DNA from: Lachnospiraceae bacterium
Lineage (GTDB): Bacteria; Bacillota; Clostridia; Lachnospirales; Lachnospiraceae
Direction: 5' to 3'
NCBI GenBank assembly: GCA_014804795.1
Contig: JAAUZC010000031.1
Span: 1 to 47,003, forward strand
DNA length: 47,003 nt
Within the stretch, counting starts at the first letter, position 1. Each line of letters opens with the position of its first letter. The notes under the pieces were generated by a model that worked only from the letters and a program-made list of their open reading frames with translations, did no database searches and was not told the DNA's origin. Shown here piece after piece: positions 7,656 through 16,921 of the stretch. The translations under genes and the position numbers were made by a program.

Positions 7656-8666
7656 TTAGAACTTGCCTTCCTTAGCAGCCTCCTCGATTGAAACCGCAAC
7701 AGCCACCGTAGCGCCTACCATCGGGTTATTACCCATACCGATCAGACCCATCATTTCAACGTGAGCCGGTACGGAAGAAGAACCTGCGAACTGTGCATCG
7801 GAGTGCATACGGCCAAGTGTATCCGTGAAACCGTAGGAAGCAGGACCTGCTGCCATGTTATCAGGATGCAGTGTACGGCCTGTGCCGCCGCCGGAAGCTA
7901 CGGAGAAGTATTTCTTCCCTGCTTCTGTTCTTTCTTTCTTGTATGTACCTGCTACAGGATGCTGGAATCTTGTCGGGTTGGTGGAGTTACCTGTGATGGA
8001 AACGTCAACGTTTTCTTTCCACATGATAGCAACACCTTCCGGAACAGAGTTTGCACCATAGCAGTTTACTTTTGCACGAAGACCTTCGGAATAAGGTGTT
8101 CTATACAGTTCTTTTACTTCGTTTGTGTAAGGGTCATACTCTGTCTCAACGAAAGTAAAGCCGTTGATTCTGGAGATGATCTTTGCAGCATCTTTTCCAA
8201 GACCGTTTAAGATAACACGGAGAGGTTTCTGACGAACTTTGTTTGCTTTCTCAGCAATACCGATAGCGCCTTCTGCCGCCGCAAAAGACTCATGGCCTGC
8301 AAGAAATGCGAAACAATCTGTGTCTTCTTCCAAAAGCATCTTACCAAGGTTACCATGTCCAAGACCTACTTTACGGGTATCAGCAACGGAACCGGGGATA
8401 CAGAAAGCCTGCAGACCTTCACCGATAGCTGCTGCTGCATCTGCAGCCTTACGGCAGCCTTTCTTAATAGCGATAGCAGCGCCTACCGTGTAAGCCCAGC
8501 ATGCATTTTCAAAACAGATAGGCTGTATCTTTTTAACCTGATCATAAACATCCAGTCCGGCGTCTTTTGTAATTTTTTCAGCTTCTTCGATAGAAGAAAT
8601 GCCGTACTCATTTAAAACGGAATTGATTTTATCAATTCTTCTTTCATAAGATTCAAATAATGCCAT
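7656..8666 (-). CDS. GGGtGRT protein
   Basis: A 336-residue protein of the GGGtGRT family, named for its glycine motif, here ASGGGTGRTLHPDN near residue 260. Other conserved pieces visible are GHGNLGKMLLEEDTDCFAFL and GLIGMGNNPMVGATVAVAVS. AGGAGG precedes the ATG. It is 20 bases downstream of a NifU-like gene and both share one terminator, so they form an operon. The biochemical role of the family is not established; the pairing suggests iron-sulfur metabolism. Identification of the family is firm, function is open. Confidence 0.9.
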   Translation of the reverse strand: MALFESYERRIDKINSVLNEYGISSIEEAEKITKDAGLDVYDQVKKIQPICFENACWAYTVGAAIAIKKGCRKAADAAAAIGEGLQAFCIPGSVADTRKVGLGHGNLGKMLLEEDTDCFAFLAGHESFAAAEGAIGIAEKANKVRQKPLRVILNGLGKDAAKIISRINGFTFVETEYDPYTNEVKELYRTPYSEGLRAKVNCYGANSVPEGVAIMWKENVDVSITGNSTNPTRFQHPVAGTYKKERTEAGKKYFSVASGGGTGRTLHPDNMAAGPASYGFTDTLGRMHSDAQFAGSSSVPAHVEMMGLIGMGNNPMVGATVAVAVSIEEAAKEGKF

Positions 8667-8686
8667 TTTTACATTCCTCCTATTCC

Positions 8687-9382
8687 TTATTCTTTTCTCG
8701 GGTCAATGATCTTCACAGCGTCATCCACACGTCCGTACTGTCCGCTTGCCTTTTCCCATGCTGTATTCGGGTCATCACCCTTCTTAATGAAGTCAGTCAT
8801 CTTGCCAAGGCTGACGAACTTGTAACCGATAATCTCATCATTTGCATCCAGTGCGATACCTGTTACATAGCCCTCTGCCATTTCCAGATAACGGGGACCT
8901 TTCTTCAGTGTGCCGTACATTGTACCAACCTGGCTTCTTAAACCTTTACCCAGATCTTCCAGACCGGCGCCTACAGGCAGACCATCTTCAGAGAATGCAC
9001 TCTGGGAACGGCCGTACACGATCTGTAAGAACAGTTCTCTCATAGCAGTGTTGATCGCGTCACATACAAGGTCAGTATTCAGTGCTTCCATTACTGTCAG
9101 GCCCGGCAGGATCTCGGATGCCATAGCTGCGGAATGGGTCATACCGGAACAGCCGATGGTCTCAACCAGCGCTTCCTGAATGATGCCTTCTTTAACATTC
9201 AGAGTCAGCTTACATGCGCCCTGCTGCGGTGCACACCAGCCCACACCATGTGTCAGACCGGAAATATCTTCCACTTTTTTTGCCTGCACCCATTTTGCCT
9301 CTTCCGGGATGGGAGCACAGCCATGGTGAACGCCCTGTGCCACGGTACACATTTCTTCAACTTCTTTAGAATAGATTATCAT
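8687..9382 (-). CDS. NifU-like iron-sulfur cluster scaffold protein
   Basis: The core follows the NifU/IscU N-terminal fold: WCAPQQGACKLTLNVKEG near residue 50, VETIGCSGMTHSAAMASEIL near 75, and LVCDAINTAMRELF near 103. Candidate cluster ligands are the Cys residues in GWCAP, IGCSG and LVCDA. The protein is longer than IscU (231 against about 130 residues) with an extra C-terminal domain (GYKFVSLGKMTDFIKKGDDP). GGAAGGAG precedes the ATG. No cysteine desulfurase lies nearby. It is the first gene of the operon with GGGtGRT and presumably delivers or holds a cluster for it; that link is inference. Confidence 0.85.
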   Translation of the reverse strand: MIIYSKEVEEMCTVAQGVHHGCAPIPEEAKWVQAKKVEDISGLTHGVGWCAPQQGACKLTLNVKEGIIQEALVETIGCSGMTHSAAMASEILPGLTVMEALNTDLVCDAINTAMRELFLQIVYGRSQSAFSEDGLPVGAGLEDLGKGLRSQVGTMYGTLKKGPRYLEMAEGYVTGIALDANDEIIGYKFVSLGKMTDFIKKGDDPNTAWEKASGQYGRVDDAVKIIDPRKE

Positions 9383-9542
9383 GTGAAAACTCCTTCCATA
9401 ATATATAATATTTGTAACAGGAGGTATGCTTGTCCCCTGTTATAACCATTTTTACTATTTTCTCACATATCTGACAAAAAATCCAGTCCCACTTTACAAA
9501 TATTGTCAGATTTTTATTGTCGTCTGCCGGCCGCCTTTGTCA

Positions 9543-10217
9543 TCACTGTTTCTCTACAATATTCTCTGCATTTTTGAAAATACTGTGCGCCGGAATATAA
9601 CCTCTCACCATGGAAGTCGGATAAATATTTGTCTCTTTCCCGATGACGCTGCCCGGATTTAACACACTGTTGCAGCCCACTTCCACATTGTCGCCCAACA
9701 TAGCACCAAATTTTTTGAGCCCTGTCTCAATCTGCTCTTTTCCGTCTTTCACGACAACCAATGTCTTATCACTCTTCACGTTGGAAGTGATGGAGCCCGC
9801 TCCCATATGCGCCTTATAGCCCAAAACACTGTCTCCGACATAATTGTAATGAGGAACCTGCACATTATTGAAAAGCACTACATTTTTTAACTCTGTAGAA
9901 TTGCCCACTACAGCTTTTTTGCCGACAATAGCGTTACCGCGGATAAACGCACACTGACGCACCTCCGCTTCCTCATCGATAATAGCCGGACCATTTATGT
10001 AAGCGCTCGGAAAAACTGTAGCCGACTTTGCGATCCATACGTTTTCTTTCACCTGCTCATACTTATCTTCCGGCAGACTCTGTCCCAGTCTGATAATAAA
10101 ATCTTTGATAAGCGGCAATGCCTCCCAGGGATACGTCAGCCCGTTAAAAAGCTCTTTTGCGATCGTTTCATCCAACGTATAAAGCGCTGCTATTGTTGCC
10201 TGTTCCATCTTTACCAT
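9543..10217 (-). CDS. Left-handed beta-helix protein, UDP-GlcNAc pyrophosphorylase-like
   Basis: About residues 65-210 are hexapeptide repeats of a left-handed beta helix (VFPSAYINGPAIIDEEAEVR, AFIRGNAIVGKKAVVGNST, NVVLFNNVQVPHYNYVGDSV, GCNSVLNPGSVIGKETNIYP). The pattern resembles the C-terminal acetyltransferase half of GlmU; the nucleotidyltransferase half is absent. Such stand-alone proteins are often annotated as UDP-N-acetylglucosamine pyrophosphorylase, but the reaction here is unproven. A helical N-terminus (TIAALYTLDETIAKELF) precedes the helix. AAGGA lies nine bases before the ATG. Confidence 0.75.
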   Translation of the reverse strand: MVKMEQATIAALYTLDETIAKELFNGLTYPWEALPLIKDFIIRLGQSLPEDKYEQVKENVWIAKSATVFPSAYINGPAIIDEEAEVRQCAFIRGNAIVGKKAVVGNSTELKNVVLFNNVQVPHYNYVGDSVLGYKAHMGAGSITSNVKSDKTLVVVKDGKEQIETGLKKFGAMLGDNVEVGCNSVLNPGSVIGKETNIYPTSMVRGYIPAHSIFKNAENIVEKQ

Positions 10218-10294
10218 TCTCTTTTATCCTTCTTTCTTTTAAATTTATGATACACTTTCTCATTCTATGTCAAAATCAATGTTATCTCTGCCAG

Positions 10295-10422
10295 CCCGGA
10301 GAGAAATATCTCTGTAGCAACCCTGCTAAACGCCGGTGCTTAGCGAGGTAGTTTCGAGCTTAGCATCCGCTGCGTTTAGCTCGGAGCGAGAGCGAGTTGC
10401 GTAAGGGATATTTCTCTCCGGG
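10295..10422. repeat. Large nested inverted-repeat element
   Basis: CCCGGAGAGAAATATC at 10295-10310 is the exact complement of 10407-10422. Inside it GCTAAACGC (10325-10333) pairs with GCGTTTAGC (10372-10380), and the centre carries two copies of GCTTAGC. The element is GC-richer than its surroundings, fills the gap between topB and the beta-helix gene, and has no coding frame. It looks like a miniature or REP-type intergenic repeat that folds into one long stem. It could also act as a terminator or RNA stability element. Confidence 0.7.
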
Positions 10423-10450
10423 CGCCGCACCAACACCATATATGACACCA

Positions 10451-12496
10451 CTACCCTTTGTAGTACCCCGCAAATTTATCAAACGCCGGATAAAGTGCTG
10501 TCTGGTTTGTGACCTGCTTTACCAGATTCGTCCGCCTTGTCACAAAATCATCCAGCTTCTGCATATACTCCTCCGATGTGATCTTCCCTTCTGACACTTG
10601 TGTCAGTCCTTTTTCCCAACTCGCGGTAAGCCGCGGATCCAACAACGGCTTCATGGAACAAGCCACCACCTCATAGATGATCTCCCCCAAAAAAGTAGGG
10701 GTAATGATCTGCGTTTTTTTATTTAGAGCAAGGTATTTGATATTGACCAGTTTCTTCAAAATCTCTGCTCTTGTAGCGGAAGTACCGATTCCCGATCCCT
10801 TGATCTGAGCGCGCAGCTCTTCATCCTCGATCAGCTGCCCCGCATTTTCCATTGCAAGGATCATGCTGCCGGAATTATAACGTTTGGGCGGTGTTGTCTC
10901 CCCCGCTTTGATAGAGAATCCGTTGTAGACAATTTTATCTCCCTTTTTCAGCCTGGAAAGAGCATTAAGAAGCGCCTCATCACAGGCTTCCTCCTGTTCT
11001 GTGCCCTCCTCCGATGCCTTGCCTCTCACATCGCTTCCTTTGAGCTCTGACTTTCCCTCTCCCTGTCCTGCCGATTTCCCGTCTTTCCAAAACGAAAACT
11101 TTGTCACAGGCAGATAGCCTTCCTCCTTCAACACTTTAAAACTGCTGTGAAACCGCTCCTTTTTTGCCTCTGTTATAAGCGTCACTTTCTGATAGACAGC
11201 CGGCGGATAAAATATGGCAAGAAACCGTCTTACAATGATCTCATACACCCTCCGGGAGACCGGTGAAAGCCCTGAAAGAGCAGGGAGTCCCTGTCCTGTC
11301 GGAATGATTGCATAATGGTCGGTGATCTGTTTATCGTTTGTATATCTGGTAGAACCGATCTTACGAAAACTTCCTTTTGACAGCACCTCATCCGCAAGCC
11401 TGCCGCATACGCTATAATTTTTCAATCCTGCAATATTCTTTCCGATCTCTTTCGCCACGGCACTGGATAATACTCTGGCATCCGTCCTCGGATAAGTCAC
11501 CAGTTTTTTCTCATATAATTCCTGTACCACCTGCAGTGTCTGATCCGGACTGATCTTGAAATACCTGGAGCAGTCATTCTGCAGTTCAGCCAGATTATAT
11601 AAAAGCGGCGGATTTTTCACTTCCTTTTTCCGCTCGATAGAATGCACAATTCCCTCTGCGCCGTCCAAATAGCTGATAAGATTCTGTGCATCTTCCTGTT
11701 TTAGGAAGCCGTTTTCCTTATATAATCTGGGGAAACCCGCATATTTTGACTCTTCCCAGACTCTCCACTCTCCCGAAAATGACTCCCCGGTAAGCGCGAT
11801 ATCCGAAAGCACCCGGTAAAAAGGCGTTTTTACAAAATCCCTGATTTCCCGCTCCCTGCTCACCACCATGCCAAGCACACAAGTCATCACACGCCCTACG
11901 GACACCACACATTTGTCCGTGTGCATATAGTTTTTCACCGGATATGCGAATTTCAATGTCAGTGCCCGCGAAAAGTTTATTCCCATCAGATAATCTTCTT
12001 TGGCACGCAGATAGGCGGAATCCGAAAGATTATCATATTCCGACAGATCTTTCGCTTCCTTGATTCCCCGCAGAATCTCTTCCTCTGTCTGTGAATCGAT
12101 CCAGACCCGCTTTCTTGTCTTTCCCTTCACTCCCGCCTGCTGTTCCACCAGACGGTATATGTATTCTCCCTCCCGCCCGGAGTCTGTGCAGACATAGATC
12201 GTTGCAATGTCTTTTCGATTAAGGAGCCCGCTGACGATCTTGAACTGCTTTGACACTCCCGGAATCACTTCGTACAAAAAAGTATCCGGAATAAACGGTA
12301 TCGTATCCAGGGACCAACGCTTATATTTCTCGTCGTATGCATCAGGATAACTCATTGTCACCAGATGCCCGACACACCAAGTCACTACGGCCGATTCCGA
12401 TTCCAGATAACCGTCCTTTTTTACCATATTCAGTTTCAGTGCTTTTGCAAATTCCTGCGCCACACTCGGTTTTTCCGCAATAAATAAACTTTTCAT
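10451..12496 (-). CDS. topB: DNA topoisomerase III (type IA)
   Basis: Starts KSLFIAEKPSVAQEFAKAL, the Toprim beginning of TopB, with the acidic CTDSGREGEYIYR motif near residue 105 and the active-site tyrosine segment KKLVTYPRTDARVL near 335. Later EIIYEVV and LDPRLTASWEKGL close the core. Type IA enzymes pass single DNA strands and decatenate. A charged insertion (about 490-530, rich in Glu, Gly, Ser) is not part of the fold. There is no C-terminal zinc finger. I start at 12496 from family alignment; an ATG at 12508 overlaps the stop of the upstream ATPase gene and may be used by translational coupling. TopB outside the core set often sits on mobile elements, but here it is joined to asd. 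Confidence 0.9.
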   Translation of the reverse strand: MKSLFIAEKPSVAQEFAKALKLNMVKKDGYLESESAVVTWCVGHLVTMSYPDAYDEKYKRWSLDTIPFIPDTFLYEVIPGVSKQFKIVSGLLNRKDIATIYVCTDSGREGEYIYRLVEQQAGVKGKTRKRVWIDSQTEEEILRGIKEAKDLSEYDNLSDSAYLRAKEDYLMGINFSRALTLKFAYPVKNYMHTDKCVVSVGRVMTCVLGMVVSREREIRDFVKTPFYRVLSDIALTGESFSGEWRVWEESKYAGFPRLYKENGFLKQEDAQNLISYLDGAEGIVHSIERKKEVKNPPLLYNLAELQNDCSRYFKISPDQTLQVVQELYEKKLVTYPRTDARVLSSAVAKEIGKNIAGLKNYSVCGRLADEVLSKGSFRKIGSTRYTNDKQITDHYAIIPTGQGLPALSGLSPVSRRVYEIIVRRFLAIFYPPAVYQKVTLITEAKKERFHSSFKVLKEEGYLPVTKFSFWKDGKSAGQGEGKSELKGSDVRGKASEEGTEQEEACDEALLNALSRLKKGDKIVYNGFSIKAGETTPPKRYNSGSMILAMENAGQLIEDEELRAQIKGSGIGTSATRAEILKKLVNIKYLALNKKTQIITPTFLGEIIYEVVACSMKPLLDPRLTASWEKGLTQVSEGKITSEEYMQKLDDFVTRRTNLVKQVTNQTALYPAFDKFAGYYKG

Positions 12497-12501
12497 ACTT
12501 T

Positions 12502-13857
12502 CTAACATAAAATCAACGACAGCTTTTCGTTCTCTTTTGCCTCCGCTATCAGTCTTTCATCAAACTCTCTGTCTGTAAACAGCCATATATGATCTGCTTC
12601 CAGTTTTGCCTGCCCTGCCAAAAACAGCAGCCATTCATAATCTTCATAAGGGAATTTTTCTCTCTCACACTGGCATATGGCAAGAAGTGTCTCTCCTTCT
12701 TTGCTCTGTGCAATAATATCAATATTCCCGGCTTTCCCTGCCCATTCCCCCAGAGACGAAATTTCAAACGGGAACCGCCCTTTTGCCGCTTCTCTCAGCA
12801 CAAAGTCCCTGCACACTTCTTTAAATGCAGCGGACATATATGTGCGAAAAGTCGGCCTGATCTCTTTTTCATAAAAATTTTCCGCTGATGCCATTTCCAG
12901 CCTGCTGGCATTCGGATGCAGATAAGTAAACGCAAAGTGCAGAAAATGATTACAGATACGGTACAGGCCTTTCTGCATATTTTCCCGCCCTTCCGTATCA
13001 TAAGAAAATACTTTTTCAATCAGTTCAAGTTCCATTAGATTTTTTAAATAAACACTGATTTTTGCCCGGGGAAACCCGGTATAGTCATATATATCATTGA
13101 GTTTATGATGTCCGCCTGCAAGCGCTGACAAAATAGTCTGATAAACGCCAAGCTCTCTGAGTTCTTCCGATAAAATCCGTTTGCATTCTCCGAACAAAGC
13201 CCCCGTCGGTGAAAGAATCGCCTCACAAATATTCTCTTTCAGACTTTTTGATGACGACATACACTGCCATAAGCCCGGATTTCCGCCTAATATGGCATAC
13301 AGGCCAAATGCCTGCTCTGCGGAATAATCCGGAAAAACCTCCCGCAGTTCAAAAAAACCAAGCGGTTTGATCTTTAATAATCCGGAAAGCTTATAGGCCG
13401 CTCTCCCCATCTTTTTGACCATGCTGTTCTCCACCCAGGATATGGATGAACTGATCAAAACAACCAACAGCTCCTGTTTTGGGGCGCGTTCTTCCACGAA
13501 AGATACCAGATTGTCCATGAAACCGCTGCCGCTTTTCAACAGATACTGAAACTCATCCAGTACAAGAAGCTGTTTTTCCGGCAGGCTCTGCAGACTTCCG
13601 GCAAAAAGTTCCGGCCATGCCGGAAAATCCTCCATAACCGTCCCTGTTTCAGATAATTCTTTTCCCCACAGAAACTGCTGCTCCCTCTCGGCCGCATCCC
13701 GGCAGGCATAGTAAAAACAGGGAATCCCCTCTGAAAACTCCCGTACCAGCCTTGTCTTTCCTACACCTCTTTGGCCATACAATACTACAAACTGACTTCC
13801 GGTCTTTTCATAAAATTTCTGCAAATACTGTATTTCTTTGCTGCGCCCTGTCAACAT
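12502..13857 (-). CDS. AAA ATPase with C-terminal DUF234-type domain
   Basis: A P-loop ATPase of the type first described in archaea: Walker A GQRGVGKTR near residue 30, Walker B LLVLDEFQYL near 100, sensor LLVVLISSS near 130, then a winged-helix region (KLNDIYDYTGFPRAKISVYL). The C-terminal part (IDIIAQSKEGETLLAICQCE) has an ExK-like nuclease-fold pattern as in DUF234. The true role of the family is unknown. Its ATG overlaps the asd stop by seven bases, and its own stop overlaps the topB start region, so all three genes should be translated together. Confidence 0.8.
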   Translation of the reverse strand: MLTGRSKEIQYLQKFYEKTGSQFVVLYGQRGVGKTRLVREFSEGIPCFYYACRDAAEREQQFLWGKELSETGTVMEDFPAWPELFAGSLQSLPEKQLLVLDEFQYLLKSGSGFMDNLVSFVEERAPKQELLVVLISSSISWVENSMVKKMGRAAYKLSGLLKIKPLGFFELREVFPDYSAEQAFGLYAILGGNPGLWQCMSSSKSLKENICEAILSPTGALFGECKRILSEELRELGVYQTILSALAGGHHKLNDIYDYTGFPRAKISVYLKNLMELELIEKVFSYDTEGRENMQKGLYRICNHFLHFAFTYLHPNASRLEMASAENFYEKEIRPTFRTYMSAAFKEVCRDFVLREAAKGRFPFEISSLGEWAGKAGNIDIIAQSKEGETLLAICQCEREKFPYEDYEWLLFLAGQAKLEADHIWLFTDREFDERLIAEAKENEKLSLILC

Positions 13858-14939
13858 TTCTTTGCAATATATCCTTTCACTTTCAGCATTTCCGCACAGA
13901 GTATCGCACCTCCTGCCGCACCTCTTACCGTGTTGTGGGAAAGACCGATAAATTTCCAGTCATATACGCTGTCTTCCCTAAGACGTCCCACACTGACACC
14001 CATACCGTTTTCAAAATCCACATCCGCCTTAACCTGAGGTCTGTTATCCTCCTCCAGATACTGAATAAACTGCTTCGGCGCGCTGGGCAGACTGAGCTTT
14101 TGAGGTTCTCCGGAAAACTTTTGAAGTTTTTCGATCAGCTCCTCTTTTGTCGGTTTTTTTCTGAATTTCACAAATACGGCCGCCGTATGCCCATTCAGAA
14201 CGGGAACGCGGACACACTGACAGGTAATCACCGGGCTTTCGGCAGGCACGATCACGCCGTCTTCCACCTTGCCCCAGATACGAAGCGGCTCTTTTTCACT
14301 CTTTTCCTCCTCGCCGCCAATATAAGGAATCACATTCTCCACCATCTCCGGCCAGTCCTTAAAAGTCTTACCCGCACCGGAAATTGCCTGATAAGTTGTC
14401 GCCACCACTTCATATGGCTCATACTCCATCCATGCAGTCAGTACAGGCGCATAACTCTGGATGGAACAGTTGGGCTTTACTGCTACAAAACCTCTCTCCG
14501 TCCCAAGACGCTTTCTCTGCGCTTTAATCACCTCAAAATGCTCTGTGTTGATCTCCGGCACTACCATCGGCACGTCCGGCGTCCATCTATGTGCGCTGTT
14601 ATTGGAGACAACAGGAGTTTCCGTCTTTGCGTAAGCTTCCTCAATGGCTTTGATCTCCTCTTTGCTCATATCCACCGCGGAGAAAACAAAATCCACTTCG
14701 GCCGCTACCTTCTCCACCTCGTTCACATTCATCACAACAAGTTTTTTCACTCTCTCCGGCATCGGCGCTGTCATTTTCCATCTGCCGCCTACCGCCTCCT
14801 CATAAGTCTTTCCCGCCGAACGGGGACTTGCCGCAATGGTTGTCACCTCAAACCAGGGATGATCTTCCAACAGGGAAATAAACCGCTGCCCAACCATACC
14901 GGTTCCGCCTAAAATTCCTACACGCAATTTTTCGCTCAT
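13851..14939 (-). CDS. asd: Aspartate-semialdehyde dehydrogenase
   Basis: Reduces aspartyl phosphate to the semialdehyde, the branch point to lysine, threonine and methionine. Visible are the NADP-binding GGTGMVGQRF at residue 10, the catalytic cysteine in KPNCSIQSYAP near 155, QAISGAGK near 190, and the histidine segment LSHNTVRGAAGG near the end. Length (about 362) and these motifs fit the archaeal/fungal-like branch of Asd. GAGGAG lies seven bases before the ATG at 14939; a frame start at 14954 has no site. It ends inside the start of the ATPase gene. Confidence 0.95.
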   Translation of the reverse strand: MSEKLRVGILGGTGMVGQRFISLLEDHPWFEVTTIAASPRSAGKTYEEAVGGRWKMTAPMPERVKKLVVMNVNEVEKVAAEVDFVFSAVDMSKEEIKAIEEAYAKTETPVVSNNSAHRWTPDVPMVVPEINTEHFEVIKAQRKRLGTERGFVAVKPNCSIQSYAPVLTAWMEYEPYEVVATTYQAISGAGKTFKDWPEMVENVIPYIGGEEEKSEKEPLRIWGKVEDGVIVPAESPVITCQCVRVPVLNGHTAAVFVKFRKKPTKEELIEKLQKFSGEPQKLSLPSAPKQFIQYLEEDNRPQVKADVDFENGMGVSVGRLREDSVYDWKFIGLSHNTVRGAAGGAILCAEMLKVKGYIAKKC

Positions 14940-14965
14940 AATATTTCTCCTCATATTTTAGTTCC

Positions 14966-15016
14966 GCGGCAATCCTCCCAGTACACATTAACCGGAATTA
15001 ATTTCCGGATTGCCGC
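14966..15016. repeat. Stem-loop between argH and asd
   Basis: GCGGCAATCC (14966-14975) pairs with GGATTGCCGC (15007-15016), with a second palindrome CCGGAATTAATTTCCGG inside. On the plus strand it is followed by TGTTTTTAGC, on the minus strand by AACTAAAATATG, so it does not look like a classical terminator for argH. It may be a leader structure of asd. No known riboswitch was recognised. Confidence 0.5.
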
Positions 15017-15029
15017 TGTTTTTAGCTTT

Positions 15030-16403
15030 TTACTTTAAATAATCTCTGTAGACCTCCAGCACCTTCTCCATCGCTTCCCTGCCGGGCGCCCCGATCGTCA
15101 ATCGTTTCTCCACACAGGTCTTTAGCGAGACTGCATCATAGATATCATCTTCAAATTTATTGCTGATCTTATGCATCTCGGCTAACGGCAGCGCATCAAT
15201 GGATGTATTTTTTTCAATACAATACAGCACCAGTTTTCCCACAATACTGTGTGCCTCCCTGAAAGGCACTCCCTTGCCCACCAGATAATCCGCCGCATCT
15301 GTCGCATTCGTAAAACCCTTCATTGCACTCTCTGCCATCCGGTCTTTCCGGAATTTTATAGTATCCAACATACCGGTAAACAAAATGATGCAATCCTTCA
15401 CTGTATCAAAAGCATCAAAAGCCGCCTCCTTATCTTCCTGCATATCCTTATTATAAGCAAGAGGCAGTCCTTTCATTACAGTCAGCAAGGCAATTAAATC
15501 CCCGTATACCCTTCCTGTTTTCCCGCGCACCAGTTCCGCAATATCAGGATTCTTTTTCTGCGGCATAATGGAAGAACCGGTAGAATAGGCATCGTCTATT
15601 TCAATAAATTTATACTCGTCGCTGTTCCAGATAATGATTTCCTCGGAAAACCTTGACAGATGCATCATCACAATACTGAGTGCCGACAAAAATTCCAACA
15701 GATAATCTCTGTCCGATACGGAATCCATACTGTTCAGTGTCGGTCCGTCAAATCCCATAAGTTCTGCTGTATAATCCCGGTTAAGCGGATAGGTCGTCCC
15801 TGCCAATGCTCCTGCCCCCAGCGGACAATAGTTCATCCTTACATAAATATCATGCATCCTGAGCCTGTCCCTTTTAAACATCTCAAAATAAGCGCCCAGG
15901 TGATGCGCTAACGTCAACGGCTGCGCTTTCTGCAGATGGGTAAATCCCGGCATACAGGTATCCAGATTTTCCTCCATGATCCGGAGAATCACTTCCAACA
16001 GCCCTTTTAGCAGTTCGTCCACTGTCAGCACCTGAATCCTTGTATAGAGCCGCATATCAAGCGCCACCTGATCATTTCTGCTTCGCCCCGTGTGAAGCTT
16101 TTTCCCCGCTTCCCCGATTCTCTCTGTCAGCACCGCCTCCACAAAGCTGTGCACATCTTCATAACTCTCATCTATTACAAGTGCCCCGCTTTCCACGTCC
16201 TTTTCAATCGCTTTGAGCCCCTCTGAAATTTTCTTTGTCTCCTGATCGGTTAAAATACCCTGCTTTCCAAGCATAGCTGCATGAGCCATACTGCCCTCGA
16301 TATCCTGCTTCAAAAGTCTTTTGTCAAATCCGATGGAAGCATTGAACGCATAGACCAGCTTATCTGTCTCTTTTGTAAATCTTCCGCCCCATAGCTGCGC
16401 CAT
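15030..16403 (-). CDS. argH: Argininosuccinate lyase
   Basis: Last step of arginine synthesis: splits argininosuccinate to arginine and fumarate. The 457-residue length is typical. It begins [16 protein letters not shown]. The superfamily signature [12 protein letters not shown] near residue 285 holds the catalytic serine, [13 protein letters not shown] near 110 and [10 protein letters not shown] near 155 carry the substrate contacts. AAAGGA lies about 11 bases before the ATG. No other arg genes are near. Confidence 0.97.
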   Translation of the reverse strand: MAQLWGGRFTKETDKLVYAFNASIGFDKRLLKQDIEGSMAHAAMLGKQGILTDQETKKISEGLKAIEKDVESGALVIDESYEDVHSFVEAVLTERIGEAGKKLHTGRSRNDQVALDMRLYTRIQVLTVDELLKGLLEVILRIMEENLDTCMPGFTHLQKAQPLTLAHHLGAYFEMFKRDRLRMHDIYVRMNYCPLGAGALAGTTYPLNRDYTAELMGFDGPTLNSMDSVSDRDYLLEFLSALSIVMMHLSRFSEEIIIWNSDEYKFIEIDDAYSTGSSIMPQKKNPDIAELVRGKTGRVYGDLIALLTVMKGLPLAYNKDMQEDKEAAFDAFDTVKDCIILFTGMLDTIKFRKDRMAESAMKGFTNATDAADYLVGKGVPFREAHSIVGKLVLYCIEKNTSIDALPLAEMHKISNKFEDDIYDAVSLKTCVEKRLTIGAPGREAMEKVLEVYRDYLK

Positions 16404-16485
16404 TTTTCATCGTATCCTTTCTCTCAAAACATTCCTTTTTTACCCGCATAATCTTACCACATATTTATTTATCTGACAAGAAAAG

Positions 16486-16905
16486 TTAAATACCCTTCAT
16501 AAGAAACAGCTCCATAGGCTGTGCATGATCGGGAATATCCATGACAAAACCACCACAATCTTTGTAGCCGAGTTTCCGGTAAAAATGCTGTGCCGGTTCA
16601 TCCACCTGAGTTGAAGTCAACAACATCCCATACCCCTGCGTTTTCATATCGTTTTCCCAACACTCCATCAGTTGCTTTCCATAGCCTTTCCCCTGATATT
16701 TTTTATCTATGAAAAGCATCGTACAGAATGGCGTATTATCCCAAAAAAGATTGTACCTCAATATTCCTGTCGGCTTATCATCCACCAATAGAACATAGCC
16801 TCTTTTGGTTCTTACCTTATTATCAAATTCTGTTTCCGGCAAATGTTTATCGAGCCTGTACCAGAATGCTTTATCTGAATATGTTAAATATCGAATCTCA
16901 ATCAT
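16486..16905 (-). CDS. GNAT-family N-acetyltransferase
   Basis: A 139-residue GNAT fold: FIDKKYQGKGYGKQLMECWE holds the acetyl-CoA phosphate loop (QGKGYG), followed by MLLTSTQVDEPAQHFYRKLG, the usual helix and AxxFYxKxGF segment. Substrate cannot be told. GAGGAA precedes the ATG. It follows a methyltransferase gene by 17 bases and is probably co-transcribed. Confidence 0.85.
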   Translation of the reverse strand: MIEIRYLTYSDKAFWYRLDKHLPETEFDNKVRTKRGYVLLVDDKPTGILRYNLFWDNTPFCTMLFIDKKYQGKGYGKQLMECWENDMKTQGYGMLLTSTQVDEPAQHFYRKLGYKDCGGFVMDIPDHAQPMELFLMKGI

Positions 16906-16921
16906 TATTGTTCCTCATAGC

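Noticed and set aside
7761-8210. Plus-strand frame of 149 codons, Cys-rich
   Set aside because: Antisense to the well-conserved GGGtGRT gene and without a ribosome site.
9469-9519. TCTGACA/TGTCAGA pair followed by TTTTT
   Set aside because: The loop of more than 30 bases makes it a poor terminator, and it lies where the nifU-like promoter should be.
13752-14912. Long plus-strand open frame (386 codons)
   Set aside because: It lies opposite asd, which has all its family motifs; the protein is rich in Arg, His, Phe and Leu without known motifs.
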